This document shows, piece by piece, positions 27,561 to 37,021 of a stretch of 64,000 bases of DNA; the first letter of the stretch is position 1, and the number at the start of each line of letters is the position of its first letter. The notes below the pieces were generated by a model, which was not told where the DNA came from, made no database searches, and worked only from the letters and a program-made list of their open reading frames with translations. Location: contig JADJUJ010000012.1 of assembly GCA_016710765.1 (NCBI GenBank), forward strand, positions 1 through 64,000, given 5' to 3'. This stretch comes from Lewinellaceae bacterium. GTDB taxonomy: Bacteria; Bacteroidota; Bacteroidia; Chitinophagales; Saprospiraceae. The position numbers and the translations under genes were made by a program.

Positions 27561-29195
27561 ATGAAAAATACACCTGGACTAATTTTTTGCCTGCTCCTCG
27601 CTTCTTTTTTTGCCCGGGGGCAAAATGATATAAACAACACGTTTCGCAGCAAAATGAGTTTCCCAGGACAAACCCTTGCCAATGTGTGGGGTTACTGGTC
27701 GGAAGGAAAGGAATACGCGCTGGTGGGCGGCTCGCAAGGCATGATTGTCGTAGACATAACTAACCCCGATACACCACAACAAATTGTTCAAATCCCCGGC
27801 CCCAACAGCCTCTGGAAGGAAATCAAAACCTACGGCCACTATGCCTACATCGTATCGGAAGGTGGCATGGGGCTCCAGATTGTCGACCTCAGTCCACTAC
27901 CCTCCCCCAACCTGCCTTACCACAGTTATTACGGTGATGGCCTCATCGAGGGCCAGCTCAATAAAGCGCATGCGCTGCATGTGGATGTTACCACAGGCTT
28001 TTTGTATTTGTATGGCAGCAATCTCAACAGCGGCACAGCAATTTATGTCAACCTCAACCCTGATCCCTATAACCCTACTTATGCGGGCAAATATCCAGGC
28101 ATCGGGTATGTACACGATGGTTACGTCGACAACGACACCATGTATTCCTGCCACATCTACCAGGGACAAATGGCCATGGTGGATGTTCGCGACAAACTCA
28201 ATCCGGTTTTGCTGGGCTCCGTCGTAACGCCGGGCGCTTTTACCCACAACAGCTGGCTTTCAACCGACCATAAAACGGCCTTTACTACCGACGAAGTGAA
28301 CGGATCGTTTTTAGCAGCCTACGATATTTCCGACCCCAGCGACATTCGTTTTTTGGATAAAACTCAGAGCAATCCCGGTTCAGGCTCTATTGCACACAAT
28401 ACAGAAATCCTGGGCGACTTTGCCGTGACCTCCTGGTACCGCGACGGCTACACTATTGTGGATGTCAGCAGGCCCGACAATCTGGTGCAGGTAGGCAATT
28501 TCGACACTTACGGTGGCGGTGGCAGTGGCTTTCAGGGCTGTTGGGGCGTTTACCCTTATTTCCCATCCGGCACCATCATCGCTTCCAACATCAGTGCACC
28601 GGGTACCAGCAACAACGGCGAATTGTACCTGGTTACGCCTCAATATGTGCACGCCTGCCATCTGGAAGGCACCGTAAGCGCTGCGGGTACAGGAACAGCC
28701 ATCGACAATGCCAGTGTGGTACTCAACAGCAGCAGCCCCTTGAACGAAAACTCCAATGCCGCGGGAATTTTTAAAATGGGACAATTGGAAAGCGGGAGTT
28801 TTAACCTTCAGGTGAATAAAAACGGATTTCAGCCCTTCAATGCGGAGGTGGCACTGAACAATGGCCAACTGACCCAGATCGAGGTAGTGTTGTTTCCGGA
28901 GGGTCCAATCTCCATCAGCGGACAAGTATTGCGTGAAAGCGATGATACACCCGTGCCCTTCCCAACGGTTGTGCTTTACGGTGCAACAGCGAAATACACC
29001 GTCTTTGGCGATGAGCAGGGTAACTTTATTTTCAATGACGTACTCCCAGGATACTACGATATGAGTGCAGCCAAATTGGGTTATGGAAAAGTAAAAAACT
29101 ATCACCTTACCCTGGCCAACAGCGACAGCAACCTACAGCTGATAGTACACCCTGCTGCCATGCGCCCTGCCGCAACCAAAACCATTCGCCCCTGA
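27561..29195 (+). CDS. Choice-of-anchor-B (LVIVD-repeat) secreted protein with carboxypeptidase-regulatory-like domains
   Basis: A 544-residue secreted protein. The signal peptide (MKNTPGLIFCLLLASFFARG) is followed by the choice-of-anchor-B beta-propeller (YALVGGSQGMIVVDITNPDT, AYIVSEGGMGLQIVDLS, GYVHDGYVDNDTMYSCHIYQ, TAFTTDEVNG, VTSWYRDGYTIVDVS) and, in the last 190 residues, two carboxypeptidase-regulatory-like beta-sandwich domains (EGTVSAAGTGTAIDNASVVL, ISGQVLRESDDTPVPF). A clear T9SS sorting domain is missing: the protein ends ...PAAMRPAATKTIRP, so it may be anchored otherwise or be truncated. A paralogue with a T9SS domain is encoded at 51642. Confidence 0.85.
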   Translation: MKNTPGLIFCLLLASFFARGQNDINNTFRSKMSFPGQTLANVWGYWSEGKEYALVGGSQGMIVVDITNPDTPQQIVQIPGPNSLWKEIKTYGHYAYIVSEGGMGLQIVDLSPLPSPNLPYHSYYGDGLIEGQLNKAHALHVDVTTGFLYLYGSNLNSGTAIYVNLNPDPYNPTYAGKYPGIGYVHDGYVDNDTMYSCHIYQGQMAMVDVRDKLNPVLLGSVVTPGAFTHNSWLSTDHKTAFTTDEVNGSFLAAYDISDPSDIRFLDKTQSNPGSGSIAHNTEILGDFAVTSWYRDGYTIVDVSRPDNLVQVGNFDTYGGGGSGFQGCWGVYPYFPSGTIIASNISAPGTSNNGELYLVTPQYVHACHLEGTVSAAGTGTAIDNASVVLNSSSPLNENSNAAGIFKMGQLESGSFNLQVNKNGFQPFNAEVALNNGQLTQIEVVLFPEGPISISGQVLRESDDTPVPFPTVVLYGATAKYTVFGDEQGNFIFNDVLPGYYDMSAAKLGYGKVKNYHLTLANSDSNLQLIVHPAAMRPAATKTIRP

Positions 29196-29217
29196 TACCA
29201 GCAGAACCGAACGGATT

Positions 29218-29940
29218 ATGAAAATTGGATTGTTAGGATATGGCAGAATGGGACAGGCCATTGAAAAAATTGCCCTCGAGCGCGGGCATGAAATCGTATG
29301 GCGAATTCGTCGCGACAACCGCGACAGCCTGCATACCGAGATGATACAACAGGCCGACCTGGTCATTGAATTTTCACTGCCAGAATCCGCTTACGCCAAT
29401 GTTATGGCCTGCCTCCAGGCTGGAATACCGGTGGTGAGTGGAACTACGGGCTGGCTTGAGCAACTGGAACAGGCACGAAAATGGTGTGCTGACAACCAAG
29501 GCACCCTGCTGTGGGCCTCCAATTTCAGTGTAGGCGTCAATCTTTTCTTTGCGCTGAACCAGTTCCTTTCAGCACTCATGAATGGCCGTAAGGAATACAA
29601 TCCCTCTGTGCAGGAAACCCACCATGTGCACAAACTCGATGCACCCAGCGGCACGGCCCTTACCATTACCCACGACATTCTGAACGTGCTGGACCGCAAG
29701 AACGGCTGGACGCTCGAACCGGTAGGCGCCAACAGCAACAATATTCCAATTACAGCCATACGGGAAGGAGAAGTTCCCGGAACACATCGTGTCCGTTGGG
29801 CGTCCGACATTGATGAAATTACCATTGAACACAAAGCCCACAGCCGGACAGGGTTTGCCAGCGGCGCCGTACTGGCAGCGGAATGGGTGTTTGGTAAAAC
29901 CGGTACATACACCATGAACGATGTCCTGAACCTGAAATAA
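29218..29940 (+). CDS. dapB: 4-hydroxy-tetrahydrodipicolinate reductase
   Basis: A 240-residue enzyme of lysine and meso-diaminopimelate synthesis, reducing hydroxy-tetrahydrodipicolinate with NAD(P)H. It has the N-terminal nucleotide-binding motif GYGRMGQA, VSGTTGWLEQ, WASNFSVGVNLF and the substrate-binding motif HHVHKLDAPSGTAL, plus RVPGTHRV-like EVPGTHRVRWASD and the C-terminal EWVFGKTGTYTMNDVL. The length matches the short Bacteroidota type. The anchor-B gene is 22 bases upstream and ftsE 25 bases downstream, suggesting cotranscription. Confidence 0.95.
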   Translation: MKIGLLGYGRMGQAIEKIALERGHEIVWRIRRDNRDSLHTEMIQQADLVIEFSLPESAYANVMACLQAGIPVVSGTTGWLEQLEQARKWCADNQGTLLWASNFSVGVNLFFALNQFLSALMNGRKEYNPSVQETHHVHKLDAPSGTALTITHDILNVLDRKNGWTLEPVGANSNNIPITAIREGEVPGTHRVRWASDIDEITIEHKAHSRTGFASGAVLAAEWVFGKTGTYTMNDVLNLK

Positions 29941-29965
29941 AAGCACAACAGCAAAAATTGAACCC

Positions 29966-30655
29966 ATGGCCAACATCGTCCGATTATCTGAAGCCGATAT
30001 ATTACAGCAAGACCATTCGCTGGTGCTCGAAAAGGTAAACCTTACCATTGGCGAAGGAGAATTTACGTATATCATTGGCAAAACAGGGAGCGGCAAAAGC
30101 AGCCTGCTGAAAACCCTGTACGGCGCCCTTCCCCTCAACAACGGCTTCGGTGAAGTAGCCGGATATGACTTGCGAACGCTTAACCGGGTCAACATACCGA
30201 TGCTGCGCAGAAGCCTCGGTATTGTGTTTCAGGATTTTAATTTATTGAGCGACCGCAGCGTTATCGATAACCTGCTTTTTGTGCTGGAAGCTACCGGCTG
30301 GGATGATCGGGAGAAAATGCGGGAACGTTGTGAAACGGTACTTCAGGAGGTCGGTTTGTTGCACAAACAACAATCCATGCCTTTCGAACTTTCAGGCGGG
30401 GAGCAGCAACGCATTGTCATCGCAAGGGCACTCCTCAACCAACCGGCGCTGCTCATTGCAGATGAACCCACCGGAAACCTCGACCCGGAAACCAGCGATG
30501 ATATCCTAACCCTGCTCCGCAGCCTGGCCAAGCAACACAACTCTGCAGTGCTTTGTGCCACACACGATTATCGCATTATTCAAAATTTCCCGGCAAGGAT
30601 AGTGCGGATTGTCAACGGCAAACTCGTGGATGAAGAAGGCGTGGCCATTCGGTAA
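29966..30655 (+). CDS. ftsE: FtsE-like ABC transporter ATP-binding protein
   Basis: A 229-residue ATPase of the FtsE/LolD class: Walker A GKTGSGKSS, Q-loop VFQDFNLL, signature LSGGEQQR, Walker B LLIADEPTGNLD and the switch His in CATHDYRI. With FtsX it would couple cell division to peptidoglycan hydrolysis; ftsX is not adjacent, so the assignment rests on sequence alone. It could also be a general ABC subunit. Confidence 0.82.
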   Translation: MANIVRLSEADILQQDHSLVLEKVNLTIGEGEFTYIIGKTGSGKSSLLKTLYGALPLNNGFGEVAGYDLRTLNRVNIPMLRRSLGIVFQDFNLLSDRSVIDNLLFVLEATGWDDREKMRERCETVLQEVGLLHKQQSMPFELSGGEQQRIVIARALLNQPALLIADEPTGNLDPETSDDILTLLRSLAKQHNSAVLCATHDYRIIQNFPARIVRIVNGKLVDEEGVAIR

Positions 30656-30713
30656 CAATTGCTGGTCGTGCGGCATCAGCCCTTAGCCAAAGGCTAAATC
30701 CTGATTCCCCCCT

Positions 30714-31061
30714 TTATAAAGATCCTACCAACTTCCGCTGCTCTGCCGAAGGCCGAAACCCTGTAGTATTGATGTCGGACTTACACTGAGCCGACTGTTC
30801 TACGCAATTCGCCAGCAGCAGCAAGGATTCCACCAATGGCTTTTCGGCCAGCCGAATTGCATCTGTCCGAATTTTTCTTTTCAAACTGCTGTCAGCCATT
30901 ACTTTGGATAAATGTTCCAATGCAGTGCCCGCATTGATTCTTAACGTTTCCGGACACTGTAAATAAGGGCTTTCGCCGGTCATGCGAATTACCCGTTCTG
31001 CAAACACAGCCAATTTTACGCCGTGCAGCCCTTTGAAATTTCTATTAATACTCAATACCAT
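30714..31061 (-). CDS. Hypothetical Bacteroidota protein
   Basis: A 115-residue alpha-helical protein (VKLAVFAERVIRMTGESPYL, LRINAGTALEHLSKVM, LAEKPLVESLLLLANCVEQS, INTTGFRPSAEQRKL). Its arrangement resembles a common but uncharacterised Bacteroidota family with the ending 'SSGF', often joined to a fibronectin-III domain that is absent here. The longer frame to 31154 adds a non-conserved segment. No function can be proposed. Confidence 0.55.
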   Translation of the reverse strand: MVLSINRNFKGLHGVKLAVFAERVIRMTGESPYLQCPETLRINAGTALEHLSKVMADSSLKRKIRTDAIRLAEKPLVESLLLLANCVEQSAQCKSDINTTGFRPSAEQRKLVGSL

Positions 31062-31394
31062 TCCTGCTGTTTTAGTGTTTGGGGCTCGATCTAGGGCACC
31101 TATTTTGATTTGGCAGCAAAATACAAACGCCACAATAAATTTTACAAAAAACACTTAGTTCATTTTTTTAATTACCTCATTTGACAGGATTCGACATTTT
31201 AATTTCAAGAAATTGCTTTCAAGCAACGTTTGACGGGGTCTTTTTTTTCCCAAACAAGTGACTAAACAATGATTAAATAACCCTTGTTTTATCCCCTGCC
31301 AAAGGAAAAGGCCGTACTTTTGGGCGTCATTATGGTACCGCATGGCCTCAACAGCCTGCTCAACTTTTTAATACTCTAAATATTTCCCAGCGAA

Positions 31395-32585
31395 ATGAAT
31401 TTACACGAATATCAGGGTAAAGAACTGTTAAAGTCCTTCGGCGTCAAGATCCAGGAGGGCATTGTAGCCAACACCGCTGAAGAGGCCGTAGCAGCGGCCA
31501 AAACCATCAAGGAAAAGTACAATTCCGATTGGTGCGTTGTTAAAGCCCAAATCCATGCAGGTGGACGCGGCAAAGGTGGTGGTGTGAAACTGGCAAAAAG
31601 CCCGGAGCAGGCTGGCGAACTGGCCGGCCAAATCATCGGTATGATGCTGAAAACACCCCAAACACCTCCAGAAGGGAAACTGGTCAGCAAAGTGCTGATT
31701 GCACAGGACGTGTATTACCCCGGCGCCTCTGAAACCAAAGAATTTTACATTTCAATTCTGACCGACCGCGGTCGGGGCGGTAATGTAATTATCTATTCGC
31801 CCGATGGCGGCATGGATATTGAAAAAGTAGCCGAGGAAACACCCGAACGGGTATTCACAGAATCGGTAGATCCATTGCTCGGCCTTCGCCCATTCCAGGC
31901 ACAAAAGGTAGCCTTCAACCTTGGGCTCACCGGGCAAGCCTTTAAGGAAATGACCAAGTTTGTCATGAGCCTGTATGCCGCATATGTAGGCAGCGATGCC
32001 ACCCTTTTTGAAATCAACCCTTGCCTGAAAACTTCTGATGATCAGATCATTGCGGTTGACTCCAAAGTTGCACTCGACGACAATGCTCTTTTTCGCCACC
32101 CGAATCTGGAAGCCCAACGCGATACCAGCGAAGAAGATCCTACCGACGTGGAAGCGCGCACCTTCGACCTGAATTACGTTAAACTCGATGGTAACGTGGG
32201 TTGCATGGTCAACGGCGCCGGATTGGCCATGTCGACCATGGACCTTATCAAGCTTTCCGGTGGCGAACCTGCCAACTTCCTCGATGTAGGCGGTACCGCC
32301 GATGCCGAACGCGTTGAGAATGCTATGCGCATCATTCTTAAAGACAAAAACGTAAAGGCCATTCTGATCAATATTTTCGGTGGCATTGTACGTTGCGACC
32401 GGGTAGCACAGGGCGTTGTGGATGCTTACAAATCGATCGGTGACATTCCCGTTCCGGTGATTGTGCGCCTCCAGGGCACCAATGCCGATATAGCCAAAAA
32501 AATCATCGACGATTCCGGCCTCGAAGTAATGGGCGCCGTTGAGTTCCAGGAAGCTGCTGATTTAGTGGCAAAAGTACTGGCCTGA
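31395..32585 (+). CDS. sucC: Succinyl-CoA synthetase subunit beta
   Basis: A 396-residue ATP-grasp subunit that converts succinyl-CoA, ADP or GDP and phosphate to succinate, CoA and NTP in the TCA cycle. Recognisable parts: MNLHEYQGKELLKSFGVKIQ, KAQIHAGGRGKGGGVKLA, ATLFEINPCL, DGNVGCMVNGAGLAMSTMD, FLDVGGTADAERVENAM and INIFGGIVRCDRVAQG. The alpha subunit gene sucD is not adjacent. A TACTTTTG box lies at 31315-31322. An inverted repeat at 32615 follows it. Confidence 0.97.
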   Translation: MNLHEYQGKELLKSFGVKIQEGIVANTAEEAVAAAKTIKEKYNSDWCVVKAQIHAGGRGKGGGVKLAKSPEQAGELAGQIIGMMLKTPQTPPEGKLVSKVLIAQDVYYPGASETKEFYISILTDRGRGGNVIIYSPDGGMDIEKVAEETPERVFTESVDPLLGLRPFQAQKVAFNLGLTGQAFKEMTKFVMSLYAAYVGSDATLFEINPCLKTSDDQIIAVDSKVALDDNALFRHPNLEAQRDTSEEDPTDVEARTFDLNYVKLDGNVGCMVNGAGLAMSTMDLIKLSGGEPANFLDVGGTADAERVENAMRIILKDKNVKAILINIFGGIVRCDRVAQGVVDAYKSIGDIPVPVIVRLQGTNADIAKKIIDDSGLEVMGAVEFQEAADLVAKVLA

Positions 32586-32614
32586 TAAAAAGTGGTTACA
32601 CCACTTGGTATTTT

Positions 32615-32649
32615 ACAGGAGCCACTTCAAAATTTGGAGTGGCTCCTGT
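32615..32649 (+). terminator. Hairpin after sucC, probable terminator
   Basis: ACAGGAGCCACT pairs perfectly with AGTGGCTCCTGT across an 11-base loop, 30 bases after the sucC stop. The following T run is weak (TCGTTT), so it may act as a partial terminator or processing site. Confidence 0.5.
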
Positions 32650-32714
32650 TCGTTTATCAGGGCAGACTTGCCAGAATGGCAACGCAGCTTCTTTCCACCA
32701 AACAGATTTTACCA

Positions 32715-33812
32715 ATGAAAACCTTCGTTCTTGCCACCCTGCTCGTATTGTTTATCCTGGAACTTAATGCCCAATCCCCCAACCTGGTCCTTAACCCAGG
32801 ATTTGAAACGCTAAGGGCCAATGAAAAACTCAACCAGGCCAATAACTTGAGCATCCTGGAAGATTGGTCGAGCCCTGCGCTTACCACGCCAATGCTTTTC
32901 ACTACCGTAAATGGCAACATTTACGATCCGCACGGATCACTTTGGCCCTTTCGCGCGCGCAGCGGCGCCAATGTTGCGGGCATAAATGTGTACGGCGGAA
33001 CTGATGTGGCGCCCCTTCGGGAGTACATCCAGGGCAAACTCTCCCGCCCCTTAATACCGGGCAAAAAATACTATTTCTCCTTTTACGTACATTACCATTG
33101 TGAAGGCGCCAGCAGCATCGGAATTGCTTTTTTGCCTGGCAAAATGGCTGCCGAAGCCGTGGGCATTTTGCCCCTTCAGCCCGTGTCGTGGCAACGGGAA
33201 CTCAACAAATATGCCAAAGGCGAAAAGACCTGGGCATTGGTACGCGACTCCTTCATTGCCTACCAGCCCTTCACCCATTTCGTTATCGGAAATTTTTTCA
33301 GCAACCAGGACACGCGCATTGAGTCCAACGGATTTGACCACCATTTTGCTTACATAGACGACGTTGAGATCACGGAAGCGCCAGACGCCCCATTGCCCGT
33401 GGTGGATTCGCTGGAGCAACGCAAATGGCAGCGCAACATTGAACTGGCAGCTGCGGCCGGCGTAGCGACGCCAAAACCGGCTGCCCTCACCGTCTATTTT
33501 GATTTTGACAAGTCTACGCTTCGGAAAGAAGAAGTGGCGCGCCTCGACAGTCTGGCTACCCTGCTTTTGGCCCAACCAGCCCTAAAACTGGACATCATCG
33601 GGCATGCCAGTTCGGAAGGCGCCGACCAATACAACCTTGCCCTTTCCCAAAAAAGAGCCGAACGCGTACACCGATACCTGATCAGGAAAGGCATTCCTGC
33701 ACAACAACTCAATCTGGATGCAAGGGGCGAAAAAGAACCCGTAGCGGCAAACGACACCCAGGAAGGGCGTGCGAAAAACCGCAGGGTACTGCTGATACCC
33801 GCGGGCGAATAA
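32715..33812 (+). CDS. OmpA-family outer membrane protein
   Basis: A 365-residue protein with signal peptide (MKTFVLATLLVLFILELNAQ), a beta-sandwich N-terminal part (LVLNPGFETLRANEKLN, YYFSFYVHYHCEGASSIGIA) and a C-terminal OmpA peptidoglycan-binding domain (TVYFDFDKSTLRKEEVARLD, DIIGHASSEGADQYNLALSQ, RAERVHRYLIRKGIP, GRAKNRRVLLIP). It probably links the outer membrane to the cell wall; the role of the N-terminal part is unknown. The start at 32715 is the signal-peptide Met. Confidence 0.9.
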   Translation: MKTFVLATLLVLFILELNAQSPNLVLNPGFETLRANEKLNQANNLSILEDWSSPALTTPMLFTTVNGNIYDPHGSLWPFRARSGANVAGINVYGGTDVAPLREYIQGKLSRPLIPGKKYYFSFYVHYHCEGASSIGIAFLPGKMAAEAVGILPLQPVSWQRELNKYAKGEKTWALVRDSFIAYQPFTHFVIGNFFSNQDTRIESNGFDHHFAYIDDVEITEAPDAPLPVVDSLEQRKWQRNIELAAAAGVATPKPAALTVYFDFDKSTLRKEEVARLDSLATLLLAQPALKLDIIGHASSEGADQYNLALSQKRAERVHRYLIRKGIPAQQLNLDARGEKEPVAANDTQEGRAKNRRVLLIPAGE

Positions 33813-33900
33813 GCGGTAATCTGGCAATTGGAAGGGCCAATGCCTGATGCTGTTTACTTCTTGCGCAGCCACAGACCAGCACCTGAAAACCAATACCCAG

Positions 33901-34245
33901 CTATTTCCTGCTGCTGGTATCGGCTTCCAACAATTTTTTAGCCTGGTTGACCAACACCTCAATGCCAACCGTGTCTTGCGCCATCAGTGTAAGGTTCTGC
34001 TCGTATTGCTCCCGGGTAATCTGATGCATTTCAAATACCTGATCGTAATACGCCTGCGCCAGGCTGTCGCGGGTATATCCCACAAAGCCTGAAGTTGCGG
34101 CATCCGCTACGTACAAATCCGCCATGACCCTTGCCATCTTGCTGGCAGAAATTGTTGGTTGTACCGGGGTAGTTTGGCACGAATACAGGCTAGCCAGGAA
34201 CAGACATCCGAAGGTAAAAAATGGGACAATTTTTCTTAGTTTCAT
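33901..34245 (-). CDS. DUF4296 lipoprotein
   Basis: A 114-residue Bacteroidota lipoprotein: LASLYSC forms the lipobox at residues 17-23. The DUF4296 core follows (MARVMADLYVADAATSGFVG, YYDQVFEMHQITREQYEQNL). The family has no assigned function. The gene lies 40 bases before sixA on the same strand. Confidence 0.85.
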   Translation of the reverse strand: MKLRKIVPFFTFGCLFLASLYSCQTTPVQPTISASKMARVMADLYVADAATSGFVGYTRDSLAQAYYDQVFEMHQITREQYEQNLTLMAQDTVGIEVLVNQAKKLLEADTSSRK

Positions 34246-34284
34246 GTAGTTTTATTTCCTGCACATGATGTAAATCCTAACAAG

Positions 34285-34785
34285 TTACAGCACAACCTTG
34301 GGGAAATACTTGGCCATGACTTTACTGTTCCCTTCGTATAATTCCGGCCAGGTTGGGGCACTGCTGTCAATACGAACGATGCCACAAGTCGGAACGTTGC
34401 CTATGGGCATGTCTGAAAATTCATTGGCAACATCCGTTAGTGTAGGGTTATGCCCAAAAAGGAACACCTTATGGGCAGCATCAGGCAGTGAAGCAATCAG
34501 TTTGAGGATATCCTGTACACTGGCTTCATAAATACCTTCCTCCCGAACAATGTCTGTTTCCGGTATGGAAAACGCCTTGGCAAAATAACAGGCGGTAGTG
34601 TAGGCGCGCTTGGCCGGGCTGCTGATCAGAAAATCAGGCTGAAAACCCAACCCGGCGAGCAAAGAGCCCATCCGCGGTGCATCGCGTTCTCCGCGATCAT
34701 TCAGCGGGCGGTCGAAATCGCGCAGGCCGGCATGGTCCCAGCTCGACTTGGCGTGGCGTATCAAAAAAACAGAGCGCATAAGCAT
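34285..34785 (-). CDS. sixA: SixA-type histidine phosphatase
   Basis: A 166-residue phosphohistidine phosphatase of the histidine phosphatase superfamily, with the catalytic LIRHAKSSW motif, DFDRPLNDRGERDAPRMG, LISSPAKRAYTTA and FGHNPTLTDVANEF with the second His. SixA removes phosphate from phosphohistidine on partner proteins. The start at 34785 (MLMRSVFLIRHAK) fits the family; the upstream extension does not. Confidence 0.9.
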   Translation of the reverse strand: MLMRSVFLIRHAKSSWDHAGLRDFDRPLNDRGERDAPRMGSLLAGLGFQPDFLISSPAKRAYTTACYFAKAFSIPETDIVREEGIYEASVQDILKLIASLPDAAHKVFLFGHNPTLTDVANEFSDMPIGNVPTCGIVRIDSSAPTWPELYEGNSKVMAKYFPKVVL

Positions 34786-34965
34786 TGGATAAGCATCAAA
34801 GATAGGCGTAAGATCGTTAATAAACGCGATTTCACCGCGGAGCACCCCATATTTCAACCAATTTTGTCTCCTAAAATTGAGCTGTAAAAAAAACTGTCCA
34901 CCACATCAAATGTTAAAATGGTCTTGGGCCATTTGGCTTTCCCCAGAAGCATTAAGTTTAAACTA

Positions 34966-35126
34966 AGTACACTGTAAATTAAGTTGATTGATATTTTGGC
35001 TTGAAGATTTTGGCTGCAGGCAAGGCTATTTTTGTGGGAATAGCAGCGCTATTCTCATAAAAATAGCAGATGCCTGGCGCCAAAAGGTTCAGCCAAAATG
35101 CAATAAAACTTAGTTTACAATGTACT
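34966..35126. repeat. Palindromic element PE2 (161 bp)
   Basis: Outer arms: AGTACACTGTAAATTAAGTT at the left, and its near complement ending TGTACT at the right. An inner stem surrounds a short loop (GAATAGC/GCTATTC with flanking CATAAAAATAG). On the minus strand it shares TTTTGGC ... TTTTGGCGCCAGGC and GCCTTGCCTGCAG flanks with PE1, PE3 and PE4, although the arms themselves differ from those copies. Noncoding. Confidence 0.8.
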
Positions 35127-35294
35127 AAGTAAGAATTGAAAAACAATACACCTCTTTTTTTAGAACGGGTGTTCAAAATTTAATTCCAATTTCTTGGGAA
35201 TTTGATTGGGCAGGGTACTTATACCAGGATCAAACCCAAAGACCAAAGACAAATGGCCAAAGACCTGTCAAACACGGCTTTTCCACGCCAAAAC

Positions 35295-35325
35295 TTGGGA
35301 TGACGTTTAAAATACCGTATTTTTG
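35295..35325 (+). promoter_or_regulatory. Promoter of the SWIM-domain gene
   Basis: TTG (35295-35297), 20-bp spacer and TATTTTTG (35318-35325) match the Bacteroidota -33/-7 consensus. Transcription would begin near 35331, about 40 bp before the start codon. Confidence 0.6.
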
Positions 35326-35369
35326 AAGTTTTATCTGGCAACATCAACTTTGTTACGCGTTTATTCTCC

Positions 35370-37013
35370 ATGCAAAAATACCGACTTCGCGACTTTGAGT
35401 TTTCCATTAGTCCAACGACATGGAACATCGCCCAGGATCTGGTGCAGGAGGCTGCGGTACACGGACTGCGCGAAGTGGAGAAGCATTTTTGGATTGCTCA
35501 GGTGAATACCCCGGAAGGCGCTGTTGAAGTGGAGATCATGCTTACCCCTCAACGGGTAAAGGCGTACACCTGCGAATGTTGGTCGGAGAACCGCCGTTTG
35601 ATGTGCCCGCACATCGCTGCCACCCTGCTGAAGGTGCGACAGTTTTTGCAACAAAATACAGCGGAGCGGCAGGAAAAGGCCCGCTCCAGAAGAAACAATG
35701 ACACCCATCGCATCACCGTGCCTGATGTATTGCTGCACGCTGAGTTAGCCGAACTCAAGGATTTTGTGCGCAGTTATGCCCGTCGCGATCGCGATTTTTC
35801 ACTGGCCCTCAAAACCTGGTTTGCCGGCCATCTGACAGGTTCCACCAACCCTTTTGCCCTGGTACTGGATGCCGCACTTCCCAAAAACAGTGGGATGCAA
35901 AAAACGCGGGAAAGCGATTACCGCCGTTTGCGCAAAACACTGGACGACCTGACCCAGCAAATGCAATCAGCTGTTGCAGAGCCCAATTTACCCCTGGCAC
36001 TACAGATTGCAACGGCCATGCTGGAAAAAACCAACCCGATGCTGCTGCGAAGTGCCGAAGACCGACAGCAACAATTTGGACAATACGGCCGCGAAGCCCT
36101 GGAGCAAATTGGAAAAATGCTGTCGCAAAGTATCCCACCCGAGTTCAAAGCAAGTATTTGGCAGCAGTTGGTTTCCTGGCTGGAAACAGGCCATTTGCCC
36201 GCAGGGCAGGACAACATACTGCTGCGCATCATCAGTGAGCAGGTCAAAGAAAACGCCGTATTTGCCGATGTCCAGGCTGTATTTGACCGCTTTTCACCCC
36301 CTATTCCTGACCTCATTCTGCATACCTACCTCGTGGCGCTGTCTGTCCGGAAGTTGCCGCAAGCCTTGCTCCCCGTGATGGATTCTTACGCAGGAACGCC
36401 GGGCGCCATCAAGTCGGCCATTGAGATGTTTCTGGAACTTGGTCACCATGAATCGGCTGCGCTGCTGTCCGACCATTTCATTGGCAAATCCATTTTCAAA
36501 CCGCACCAGCTGCGAGAAATGGAAGATCTGCAACTCCGCATTGCCAACCAGTTTAACGACCCCGAGCGAAGGAAGCTCAAAAGCTCGAGTGGTGATCAGT
36601 GGCCCGCGCAATTACAAGCCCTGCTGGAGCAATTAAGCCATACAGGTGAGCGAAGCCACATCGCCATAGTACTTGCAGCCGAACAGGAGTTGGAGGCCTT
36701 GGCTCGTTTACTCGCAACTAACAGCGACATCAACGCAATACTGCCCTACGAGCACTTGCTGTCAGACGATTTTCTGCAAGAACACTACACACGATTGCTG
36801 CAACAGTTCCTGAGCGACCATTTTGGGCTCCCGGCTTCCGTTCAGGTACGAAAAAACCTTGCAGGGCTGGTGAAACAAAAACGCAACACCCTGGTGCAGC
36901 GCATAATTGACGCACTGTGTGTCAGCTACCCCGATCGAACCGGCCTGAAGGAAGAACTGATGGAGGTTTTCCCCAATATATTCCGACACCCTGCCATGTT
37001 TAACCTTGGATAA
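35370..37013 (+). CDS. SWIM zinc-finger protein
   Basis: A 547-residue protein with an N-terminal SWIM zinc-binding motif (CECWSENRRLMCPH, the CxC...CxH pattern, at about residues 69-82) and a long helical C-terminal part without a recognised domain (RLRKTLDDLTQQMQSA, HTYLVALSVRKLPQALLPVM). SWIM proteins bind DNA or partner proteins; some are linked to helicases, but no helicase lies next to this gene. It precedes rlmH by 8 bases. Confidence 0.85.
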   Translation: MQKYRLRDFEFSISPTTWNIAQDLVQEAAVHGLREVEKHFWIAQVNTPEGAVEVEIMLTPQRVKAYTCECWSENRRLMCPHIAATLLKVRQFLQQNTAERQEKARSRRNNDTHRITVPDVLLHAELAELKDFVRSYARRDRDFSLALKTWFAGHLTGSTNPFALVLDAALPKNSGMQKTRESDYRRLRKTLDDLTQQMQSAVAEPNLPLALQIATAMLEKTNPMLLRSAEDRQQQFGQYGREALEQIGKMLSQSIPPEFKASIWQQLVSWLETGHLPAGQDNILLRIISEQVKENAVFADVQAVFDRFSPPIPDLILHTYLVALSVRKLPQALLPVMDSYAGTPGAIKSAIEMFLELGHHESAALLSDHFIGKSIFKPHQLREMEDLQLRIANQFNDPERRKLKSSSGDQWPAQLQALLEQLSHTGERSHIAIVLAAEQELEALARLLATNSDINAILPYEHLLSDDFLQEHYTRLLQQFLSDHFGLPASVQVRKNLAGLVKQKRNTLVQRIIDALCVSYPDRTGLKEELMEVFPNIFRHPAMFNLG

Positions 37014-37021
37014 ACCAAATT

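Noticed and set aside
32592..32714. 41-codon N-terminal extension of the OmpA protein
   Set aside because: It overlaps the hairpin after sucC and would place the signal peptide internally; the start at 32715 is natural.
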